From the NCBI GenBank assembly GCA_019448385.1, contig JAGTXO010000011.1, positions 586,001 through 650,000 on the forward strand: a stretch of 64,000 bases of DNA, read 5' to 3'. This stretch comes from Diacronema lutheri. Lineage: Eukaryota > Haptophyta > Pavlovophyceae > Pavlovales > Pavlovaceae. The position numbers and the translations under genes were made by a program. Shown here piece by piece: positions 9,373 to 15,943 of the stretch (within the stretch, counting starts at the first letter, position 1; each line of letters begins with the position of its first letter). Under the pieces are notes generated by a model. It worked only from the letters and a program-made list of their open reading frames with translations, was not told where the DNA came from and did not search any database.

Positions 9373-10589
9373 TCACCTCCCCGCGGCCGGCCCAGCGGCG
9401 GGCGGCTCGGGCGCCGAGTCGTTGAGCGTGACGCACACAACGGCTTTGTTGTGCCCCGTGTAGTGCCGGATCGTCTCGCCCTTGTCCAGGTCCCACAGCC
9501 GCGCCGTCTGGTCGGAGGACGCGGTCACGAGGTAGGCCGAGTCGGCCGAGAAGACGCCATCCCACACCCATCGCTGGTGGCCGGCGAGCACGCGACTGAG
9601 CTCAAAGTTGGTTGTATCCCACACCTTCGCGGTGTGGTCTGCGCTCATCGTCGCCAGCCAGCGTACGTCGGGCGAGAAGAGGCACTTGAGCACGTACTTG
9701 TCGTGCGCCTGCAGCATGTGGTGCGGCTCAAAGTGGGAGTGCATGTCGTCGCCGCACCGCAGCTTCCACACGAAGCACGTGCCGTTATTGTTCGCCGCGG
9801 CGATGAGCGAGCCGTCCGACGCGACGCTCACCGAGCGGATCGCCACCTCGCCCGCCGGCACGAGCTCGCACCGGCAGTTGTTCGTCGCGAGGTCCCACAC
9901 GCGGATGTAGCCGTTCCGGTCGCCGGAGATGAGCTCGCCCTGATTTGGATGCAGCACAACCGTATTTACAGGCGCACGGCACTCGTAATCGCGCTGGCAG
10001 CCGGGCGTCCTGGCAGCCGCGCGCGGCGCACGCGTTGGCGGCGGCCGCGCAGCGCGAGCAAGCGCGCGTGGTACTCGTAATCGCGCTGGCCGCCGCGCAC
10101 CGCGCGCGGCGCGGCGCGCGGCGCGCATGGGCGGCGGCCGCGCGGTGGGATCAAGCGCGCGGTACGGCGGCGCGCACGAGCAACGCATATCCCAGATCTT
10201 GACGGTGCCGTCCTCCGAGCCGGTGAACATCCAGCCGTTGGCCTGCTGGAAGCCAACGGCCGTCACGCTCGCAGTGTGCCCCTCAAACGTGGAGATGGGG
10301 TGCGGATTCCCGCCCACCGCGTCGTACAGCCGGACGTGCGGGTTACCCACCGCCGCGATCGACTGCTTGTCCGGCGTGATGTCCAGCGCGTTCACTTGCT
10401 GCGCGGCGCGCGGCGCGGTGCGCGGCGCGGTGCGCGCGGCGCACGGTCGGCCGCGGCGCGCGCGGCGATGCGCGCCCGCGGGCGCCATACCGAGTCGGGG
10501 TACGTGAGCGTGCGGTAGCACCGACCCGATGGCGCCTCCCAGAAGCGGATGCTCCGGTCGTACCCCGCCGTGACGATGAAGACGCTCAT
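9373..10589 (-). CDS. LST8: LST8/GbetaL, WD40 subunit of TOR complexes, three exons
   Basis: Exons 10491-10589, 10178-10398 and 9373-10009 give 318 residues (human mLST8 is 326). Exon 1 starts [17 protein letters not shown]. The exon 1-2 junction rebuilds [14 protein letters not shown]. The exon 2-3 junction (phase 2) rebuilds [22 protein letters not shown], the same length as the human protein there. Conserved blocks include [50 protein letters not shown] and [13 protein letters not shown], giving the seven-blade WD40 propeller that binds the TOR kinase domain in TORC1 and TORC2. Introns are 10399-10490 (GTATGG...GCAG) and 10010-10177 (GTGCGC...CCAG). The C-terminus has a short Ala/Pro extension. 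The gene shares a 53-bp promoter interval with MMADHC. Confidence 0.93.
9981..10089. repeat. 17-bp direct repeat across the LST8 intron 2/exon 3 boundary
   Basis: actcgtaatcgcgctgg occurs at 9981-9997 (inside exon 3) and again at 10073-10089 (inside intron 2), 92 bp apart. Flanking sequence is partly duplicated too (GTACC-CGCGCTTG-like and gcggccgcc blocks). It looks like a tandem duplication of intron end plus exon start and creates a second plausible 3' splice site. Confidence 0.85.
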
Positions 10590-10642
10590 GCGCGCGGCGC
10601 GGCGAGCGCCGCGGCTCGTGCGTCGCCACGACCGCGCCCACG
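10590..10642. promoter_or_regulatory. 53-bp shared promoter of LST8 and MMADHC
   Basis: The two ATG codons face away from each other with only 53 bp between them, so 5' UTRs and core promoter elements must overlap or lie within coding sequence. No TATA-like element is visible. Confidence 0.6.
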
Positions 10643-11344
10643 ATGGCGCCGGGAGGATCGACCAGCGAGGACGCAGCCCATGCGGAGGGAACGCAGCCGA
10701 CGGGGGCGCGGTGCGCGACAGTTGTGCCCGCGCGGCCGATCGTCTTCGCTGGTCTCGAGTTCGAGCTGAGCGTCCATCGGCCGTCCGGCCTGCTCCTACG
10801 CGACATCGAGCTCGTCTTCCGGCCCGGCCTCGACGCGGCGTGCGCGGCTGCCGGCGCGGACTACGCGTCCAAGGACGCCTTCTTGCGCGCGCGGTTGCTC
10901 GTCGTGCCGCTGTGGCAGCCCGCGCAGCAGAACCTTTCCGTCGTCCGCGCATCCGTGAGCGTCGAGCGCCGCCAGCTCTGCGCCAACTTTGCGCGCTTCG
11001 CGGCGGCGCTCGGCGCGCAGCTCGGCGGCGAGTGGCTCGACGCGAGCGACCCGCGCTCGGGGCAGGCCATGTTCGGCGCGGCGACGACGGCGACATACAA
11101 CGAGCTTGACGGGCTGACGCAGTGCCTCAAGTACTCGTTTGAGCCCTTCGGCTGCTGCGGCATCGTCCTCCACCCGCGCTGGGGCTACAACGCCTACCCC
11201 GTGTCCATGTTCACAACCGCGCCGCTCGACGCCCTCGTCGCCGCGCTCGACGCGACGGCTGCGCTCTCGGAGGACGAGGTGGCGCGCATCGCGCCCGTGC
11301 CTGCCGATGGCGCCGCCATCGCGGGCGATGACGAGTGTGCGTGA
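10643..11344 (+). CDS. MMADHC: MMADHC (cblD) cobalamin-trafficking protein
   Basis: 233 residues in a single exon. The C-terminal half aligns well from memory with the MMADHC family: [19 protein letters not shown], the conserved [10 protein letters not shown] (DPSSGxAFFG in animals), [16 protein letters not shown] (DLGCCKVIRHSLWG in animals) and [11 protein letters not shown] at the end. The family adopts a degenerate nitroreductase-like fold, forms a complex with MMACHC, and directs cobalamin to methionine synthase and methylmalonyl-CoA mutase. The GCC pair includes the cysteine thought to coordinate or interact with cobalamin. The N-terminal 35 residues are low complexity and could hold a targeting signal, though no clear one is visible. 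Confidence 0.85.
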   Translation: MAPGGSTSEDAAHAEGTQPTGARCATVVPARPIVFAGLEFELSVHRPSGLLLRDIELVFRPGLDAACAAAGADYASKDAFLRARLLVVPLWQPAQQNLSVVRASVSVERRQLCANFARFAAALGAQLGGEWLDASDPRSGQAMFGAATTATYNELDGLTQCLKYSFEPFGCCGIVLHPRWGYNAYPVSMFTTAPLDALVAALDATAALSEDEVARIAPVPADGAAIAGDDECA

Positions 11345-11520
11345 CGTCAGCGGAAGCGTGCCTCTACACAAATCACTCTCGACGCTTCCGGCCGAGGCGC
11401 CACACACGACGAACGTAGCGATCGAAGAGCGATGAGCGCTGCAGCGCTGTAGCCTTCGGGCACCCCGCATCTTGCCTGAGCGCCCGCTCTGAGTCCCCCG
11501 CCCACCGCGCGCCCGCGTCC

Positions 11521-12663
11521 TCAGCCGCACTCGCGCTCGCACTCGTCGCCGCCGCCGCGCACAACCTGCGCGCGCGCGCCAAACTGCCGTTCGAACTTTG
11601 CGATCTCGCAGTCGATCTTCTGGCGCTCGCTCGCATCACCCTCTGCCGCCGCGCACCCGCCTGCCCGCGCACGCGCGTACTCCGCGTCGTCGAAGAACCA
11701 GGTGGTGACGGCGTAGCGCATCACGGCCGTCGGCAGCACCTCGTGCGGGCAGCGGTGGTCGGAGAAGAAGAGGAGCAGACGGCCGGCGAGCGGCGCAATC
11801 TGGGCAACGTGCGCGTCGCCGTGCGCGTCGCCCGGCGAAAAGATGCGCAGCTCGCCGCCGTCCGCCGGCCGCCAGCCCCTGTTGAGATAGAAGACCGCGG
11901 TCAGCCGACGGCCATTGCACCGCTCGCCCTCGCCCGCGTCGCACGCGTTGTCACAATGGCGCACATAGCGCGCGCCGTCGCCGGGGTAGCACGCGACCAT
12001 CGCGCGCGAGAACTGGCCGACGCCGCGCACGTGCTGCGAGCCGCCCGCCTCGCGCAGCAGGCCGACAAGCGCACGCACACGGCTGAGGCACGTGGGGAGC
12101 GCACGCCAGCACGGCTCGTCGCCGTCGAACCAGCCGACCTCGTCACCGCGCACGCCGGCGTGCATGTACGTCAAATTGGTGCCGTTGCGCCCGCCCGCGA
12201 GCGCGCCCGGCGCGAGTAGGCCCGCAGCGCGCGCGGCCGCCACCTCGTCGGCGATCGCCGCCGTCATGGCCCGCGGCAAAAAGTCGTCGAGGACGACGTG
12301 GAAGCGCGCGTCGAGCGCGGCGCCGATCGAGGCAATTGCCTCATCCGCCGCCCACCAAATGTAGCTATCGGGCATGCCCAGCTTGAGCCACACACCGTGC
12401 ATCACGTCCAGCGCCGCCTGCGCGCGCGCGGCGCGCGCCTCCGAGCGCTCGCCGGGCTCGGCGGCTGACGCGTCGGAGGGCGGCGCCCTGCGCGCGGCAC
12501 GGCTGGCACGCAGCCGCGCCGCCGTAGGCAGCACCGCGCGCCGATCGGCCGCGAACGCCCACTCCGTCCGGCCCGTCGCCGCGTGCCGCACGAGCGCCAA
12601 TCCCCACGCCGCGTGCTCGTCGGCCATCTCCTGGTCTCCCTCCAACGGTGAGGGCGGGAGCAT
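11521..12663 (-). CDS. EGLN/PHD-type prolyl 4-hydroxylase (2OG-Fe(II) oxygenase)
   Basis: 380 residues from the ATG at 12663; a second ATG at 12627 (MADEH) is an alternative start. The C-terminal domain follows EGLN/PHD closely: MVACYPGDGARYVRHCDNA contains the HxD iron ligands (His-Cys-Asp) and the Tyr near 2-oxoglutarate, then LTAVFYLNRGW, GGELRIFSPGDA, RLLLFFSDHRCPHEVLP with the distal iron-binding His, and MRYAVTTWFFD with the Arg that binds 2-oxoglutarate. Family members hydroxylate HIF-alpha in animals and Skp1 in several protists (PhyA) as oxygen sensors; substrate here is unknown. A short acidic/basic Cys-containing tail follows. The N-terminal third is not recognised and lacks a MYND finger. 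Confidence 0.85.
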   Translation of the reverse strand: MLPPSPLEGDQEMADEHAAWGLALVRHAATGRTEWAFAADRRAVLPTAARLRASRAARRAPPSDASAAEPGERSEARAARAQAALDVMHGVWLKLGMPDSYIWWAADEAIASIGAALDARFHVVLDDFLPRAMTAAIADEVAAARAAGLLAPGALAGGRNGTNLTYMHAGVRGDEVGWFDGDEPCWRALPTCLSRVRALVGLLREAGGSQHVRGVGQFSRAMVACYPGDGARYVRHCDNACDAGEGERCNGRRLTAVFYLNRGWRPADGGELRIFSPGDAHGDAHVAQIAPLAGRLLLFFSDHRCPHEVLPTAVMRYAVTTWFFDDAEYARARAGGCAAAEGDASERQKIDCEIAKFERQFGARAQVVRGGGDECERECG

Positions 12664-12688
12664 GGCGTGGCTCGAGCAGCGATAACGC
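12664..12688. promoter_or_regulatory. 25-bp interval between divergent start codons
   Basis: Only 25 bp separate the ATG of the EGLN-like gene (minus) from the ATG of the amine oxidase (plus). If the downstream EGLN ATG is used the gap is 61 bp. Transcription must start inside this gap or inside the opposite gene. Confidence 0.5.
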
Positions 12689-14482
12689 ATGGGCGACGGC
12701 GGCGAGCCGACGGACGAGAGCGGGCTGCTGCCGGCGCCGTCGCGCGCGCGTGCTCGAGCGCAGCGCGCCTCGCCGCGCACGCTTGGCCTCGCACTCGGCC
12801 TCTGCGCGTGCGCGCTCGGCGCGTGCGCGCTCGGCGCAGCGGCGCGCGCCTTGTTTGCGCCGGCGCGCCGCCCGACGGTGCTTGTGGTGGGCGCGGGCAT
12901 CGCCGGGCTCGCCGCGGCGCGCGAGCTCGAGCGGCTTGGTTGGGACGTCACCGTTCTCGAGGCGCGCGATCGCATCGGCGGCCGCGTCCACTCGGAGTGG
13001 CGGCGCGCGCCGGACGGCCGGCCGTGGGTGTTCGAGCACGGCGCGAGCTGGCTGCACGGCGCGGGCACCAACCCGGCGTGGCAGCTGGTGCGCGAGCACG
13101 GGCTGCTGAGCACGCAGTGGCTGCCACGCACATTCCACGTCCGCTCCGCCCTCTCCGCCACGCCGCTCGAGCTCGCGCCGTCCGCCGCCGCGCCCGACGA
13201 GCCTGTAGGCGAGGCGATGCGCGACGCGTTCGTCGCGCACGCGCAGCGGCGCGCGCGGTTCGTCGAGCTGCTCGACGCGGCTGCGGAGGACGTGGAGGGC
13301 GCGCCGCCGCCCGTGGCGCCGCCGCGCGCGCGCGCGCCGCCCGTCGACGTGCCCCTCGCGGCGCTGCTCGAGCAGTTCGCGTCGGAGCGCCAGCTGACGC
13401 CGCGCGAGCTTGAGCTCTTCGCCCTCTTCGTCGGCGCGTACGGTGCGCTCGACGAGGGCGAGGACCTCGCGCGCGTCGGGCTCGGCGCGTGGGTGTGGCG
13501 CTCGTGGGGCGACGATCGCGAGCTGATGGCCGGCGCGCAGGGGATGGCCGCCATTCCCGCCTTCCTCGCGCGCGCGCTGCGGCGCGGCGTGGCGAGCGTT
13601 GTGCTGCGCGCGCGCGTCTCGCGCATCGAATACGGGCGCGCGGGCGTGCGCGCGGTGACGGACGACGGGCGCGCGTGGCACGGCGCGGCGTGCGTGCTCA
13701 CGCTGCCCCTCGGCGTGCTTCAGCATGGCGACGTCGCGTTCGCACCGCCACTGCCCGCATGGAAAGTGCGCGCGATCGGCGAATATGCGATGGGCGCGCT
13801 CGACAAGGCCGCGTTGCTCTGGAACGCGTCGTGGTGGCCGACGAAGGCGGACGCGTTTTGGCGCGCGCCCGAGCCGCGCCGACGCGCCGCCACCGCCGCC
13901 GCGCCGCGCCGCGCGCTCGTCGAGTGGTACAGCTTGGCCGGGCTGCATGCGGGCCGCTCAGCCTCCGACGGCCCTCACCCAGCCGTGCTGCTCGCGACGC
14001 CGGTCGGCGCATGGGCGCGCGAGCTCGGCGCGCTGTCCGACGCGCGCGTGCTCGCGCTACTGCTTGCCGACCTGCGCGCCACCTTCCCGACCACGCGCGT
14101 GCCGCCGCCCGCCGATTTTGTGCGCACGCGCTGGGTGTCCGACCCCTTCGCGCGCGGAGGCTATTCTCACGCGCCCGTTGGCGCCGACCTGCTCACGCCG
14201 AGCCTGCTCGCCGAGCCGGTGGGCAATGTGCTCTTCTGGGCGGGCGAGGCCACCTCCGCCCTCCGCCGCGGCTTCGTCGACGGCGCCCTCCTCTCCGGCG
14301 GCGATGCCGCGCGCGCGCTCCACGCGCGCGCCGCGCGCGACCGGCGCGGCGCGCCACGCGCGCCCGCGTACGCGCGCGATCGCGGCGGCGCGCGCCGGCC
14401 GGCGGGCGACAGCGCGATGCGCGCCTACTGGCAGTGGCAGCTCGACGAGCACCTGCACACGTACGACGACGACGAGGCATAG
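12689..14482 (+). CDS. FAD-dependent amine oxidase (polyamine oxidase-like), membrane-anchored
   Basis: 597 residues, one exon. A hydrophobic Ala/Leu/Cys-rich segment (about residues 31-52) could be a signal anchor. The Rossmann FAD motif VVGAGIAGLAAARELERLG follows, then VLEARDRIGGRVHS and FEHGASWLHGAGTNP, as in plant polyamine oxidases and LSD1-like enzymes. Substrate-domain features include LTLPLGVLQHGDVAF and the C-terminal FAD motif VLFWAGEATSALRRGFVDGALLSG. The enzyme should oxidise an amine (polyamine, N-acetylpolyamine or a related substrate) with O2 to give H2O2 and an aldehyde. No SWIRM domain is present, so a histone demethylase role is unlikely. The tail beyond residue 550 is Arg-rich. 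Confidence 0.88.
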   Translation: MGDGGEPTDESGLLPAPSRARARAQRASPRTLGLALGLCACALGACALGAAARALFAPARRPTVLVVGAGIAGLAAARELERLGWDVTVLEARDRIGGRVHSEWRRAPDGRPWVFEHGASWLHGAGTNPAWQLVREHGLLSTQWLPRTFHVRSALSATPLELAPSAAAPDEPVGEAMRDAFVAHAQRRARFVELLDAAAEDVEGAPPPVAPPRARAPPVDVPLAALLEQFASERQLTPRELELFALFVGAYGALDEGEDLARVGLGAWVWRSWGDDRELMAGAQGMAAIPAFLARALRRGVASVVLRARVSRIEYGRAGVRAVTDDGRAWHGAACVLTLPLGVLQHGDVAFAPPLPAWKVRAIGEYAMGALDKAALLWNASWWPTKADAFWRAPEPRRRAATAAAPRRALVEWYSLAGLHAGRSASDGPHPAVLLATPVGAWARELGALSDARVLALLLADLRATFPTTRVPPPADFVRTRWVSDPFARGGYSHAPVGADLLTPSLLAEPVGNVLFWAGEATSALRRGFVDGALLSGGDAARALHARAARDRRGAPRAPAYARDRGGARRPAGDSAMRAYWQWQLDEHLHTYDDDEA

Positions 14483-14578
14483 CAGGCCGGCGGGGGTGGT
14501 GGCGGCAGGGAGCGCGGCGGCGGAGGCGGCGGCGAGCGCAGCGGCGGCGCGTCGCGGCGGCCGGTGGGGGCGACGGGT

Positions 14579-14613
14579 GGTCAGACTGACCGTCTCACGC
14601 GGTCAGTCTGACC
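14579..14613. repeat. Perfect 13-bp inverted repeat, 9-nt loop
   Basis: Arms ggtcagactgacc (14579-14591) and ggtcagtctgacc (14601-14613) with loop gtctcacgc. It sits between convergent genes, 97 bp after the amine oxidase stop and 31 bp from the stop of the minus-strand neighbour. The RNA hairpin could act in 3' end processing or transcript stability on both strands. Confidence 0.9.
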
Positions 14614-14643
14614 ACTGACGGGTATATTTTGTGTCGTCGCTCG

Positions 14644-15348
14644 TCACGCCTCTTTCGCAGTGTTTGCAGTCAGCGCGGCGCGGAAGGCGGCGCAAAAGTC
14701 ATCGTACATGAGGCCGTCCTTGCCCTGCGACCACTCGCGCAGGCGCTTGGCCACCGCCACGGTGCTGAGCGTCGACTTGGCCGCGTCGCCAGCGAGCGCG
14801 GTGAAGAGCGTGGAGGCCACGTCCTCGGAGAGCTCCGGGGCGTTTTTGAGCGCGATGCGCTCCGCGGCGGGCAGCGCCGGTCCAATCGGAAGCTCGTATG
14901 CTGCGCGCGCGACGCGCTGGGCAAAGTCTGCTCGAGAGACCTGCTTTGCGTCGCCAAACGCAGTCGAGATCAGCCGGGGCGTGTGCTCGCGACCGGCAAT
15001 CGTTTTGGTCACGTACGTGCAAAGCCACTTGGGCGCGACCGCTTCCAAGACGTCAAACGAATACCGGTATGGGCACCCGTCGCAACCCGAGTGGCAGCAC
15101 GCCCCGGACGACTCGTCCATCAGGACGACCTTGTCTGCCAGCCGGCCAAACAGCTTGCACAGGTCCGCGTTCGACAGCTCGGGCGGGGCGGCGCATGCGA
15201 CGTCGGGTGCGCTGCCGACGGCCGTGGCGGCAAGCCATGTGCGCGCAAGCCGAGCAGAACGCAGCGCGGCGCCGGATGGCGCTGCCGCGAGCAGCGCCAA
15301 TGCGATCGTGACGCGCCCGCCGCGCAGAAGAGACGGGAAGACGTGCAT
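14644..15348 (-). CDS. Conserved-looking Cys-motif protein with N-terminal signal
   Basis: 234 residues. The start (MHVFPSLLRGGRVTIALALLAAAPSGAALRSARLART) looks like a signal peptide followed by an Arg-rich stretch, compatible with secretion or bipartite plastid targeting, although no Phe follows the Ala site. The core has the motif ACCHSGCDGCPYRYSFDVL, reminiscent of but not identical to the CCGSGCxxC motif of oxidoreductase-like (OXLD1) proteins, suggesting metal or Fe-S binding. A helical C-terminal half (RADFAQRVARAAYELPIG, VAVAKRLREWSQGKDGLMYDDF) follows. No family is assigned with certainty. One exon. Confidence 0.6.
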   Translation of the reverse strand: MHVFPSLLRGGRVTIALALLAAAPSGAALRSARLARTWLAATAVGSAPDVACAAPPELSNADLCKLFGRLADKVVLMDESSGACCHSGCDGCPYRYSFDVLEAVAPKWLCTYVTKTIAGREHTPRLISTAFGDAKQVSRADFAQRVARAAYELPIGPALPAAERIALKNAPELSEDVASTLFTALAGDAAKSTLSTVAVAKRLREWSQGKDGLMYDDFCAAFRAALTANTAKEA

Positions 15349-15398
15349 CTTGATCTGTATTCTCTCCAGTTTCGACGACTTAAAGCCATTTTGAAACC

Positions 15399-15455
15399 GT
15401 CAACTTTACCACGCCGCGCGTCACGCTGCGCGTCGCGCAGCGTGGTAAAGCTGAC
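15399..15455. repeat. 16-bp inverted repeat upstream of a minus-strand gene
   Basis: Arms gtcaactttaccacgc (15399-15414) and gcgtggtaaagctgac (15440-15455) pair at 15 of 16 positions; the spacer is 25 nt of CG-rich sequence that is itself partly self-complementary. It lies 50 bp upstream of the start codon at 15348, so it could be a 5' UTR hairpin or a dyad protein-binding site. Confidence 0.8.
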
Positions 15456-15629
15456 GGGATTGACACGCGCGTGGCAGTCGAGCGACGAGGTCGTTTATGC
15501 CAACGCCCATGAAGCGGCAGCTCCGTCATCTGCCACTGGCTTGCGCCGGCTGCGGCTGCAATGGTCCCCAGCTTCTGCTTGCCAGTTCTCTTGCCCGCCG
15601 CGCGATCGTCGTCTCCCATGCCCGCCGCC

Positions 15630-15902
15630 TCATCGGCCGATGTTTTCATCTACGTCGACGAGGCACCGCGCCATCTGCGCGCGCAACTCCTCGATCGCCT
15701 TGATCCTCTCGCCCATGCTCGCATATTCTGCACGCGTGCACTTGTCCGAGAGCGCCTTGAGCGCGCGCAGGTTGAGCGCCTTTGCGGCATCCGTCGGAAA
15801 GATGAAGTCCTCGCGTCGGCCGTACTTTTCCTTCCACGCATCGTTCGTGCGCTGCTCGCGACGGAACTGCTCATGCAGCCGCGCTGCCATCACGGTGTCC
15901 AT
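15630..15902 (-). CDS. Small charged helical protein, unknown
   Basis: 90 residues from the ATG at 15902 (MDTVMAARLHEQFRREQ...). The composition (RTNDAWKEKYGRREDFIF, KALSDKCTRAEYASMGERI) is that of a real folded or helical protein rather than a chance frame: it is rich in Glu, Lys and aromatic residues unlike the Ala/Arg-rich shadow frames around it. It ends ...VDVDENIGR followed by TGA. No signal peptide and no known motif. Its start is 41 bp from the start codon of the channel-like gene on the plus strand. The roughly 280 bp between its stop and the next minus-strand gene contain the 16-bp inverted repeat and nothing else recognisable. Confidence 0.55.
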   Translation of the reverse strand: MDTVMAARLHEQFRREQRTNDAWKEKYGRREDFIFPTDAAKALNLRALKALSDKCTRAEYASMGERIKAIEELRAQMARCLVDVDENIGR

Positions 15903-15915
15903 CCGTTCACGGGCC

Positions 15916-15939
15916 GATAGTGTGCATACGCACACTATC
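15916..15939. repeat. 10-bp perfect dyad in a divergent promoter
   Basis: gatagtgtgc (15916-15925), atac, gcacactatc (15930-15939). It lies in the 41 bp between two divergent ATG codons and is a good candidate operator or core promoter element for both genes. Confidence 0.8.
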
Positions 15940-15943
15940 CCCT

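Noticed and set aside
8990-9463. Plus-strand frame spanning the tRNA gene and C tract, with a polyproline run
   Set aside because: The polyproline comes from the C homopolymer and the frame runs through a certain tRNA gene.
12365-13948. Minus-strand frame opposite the amine oxidase, continuous with an upstream extension of the EGLN frame
   Set aside because: Only the part from the ATG at 12663 has family similarity; the rest is antisense to a well-supported FAD enzyme.
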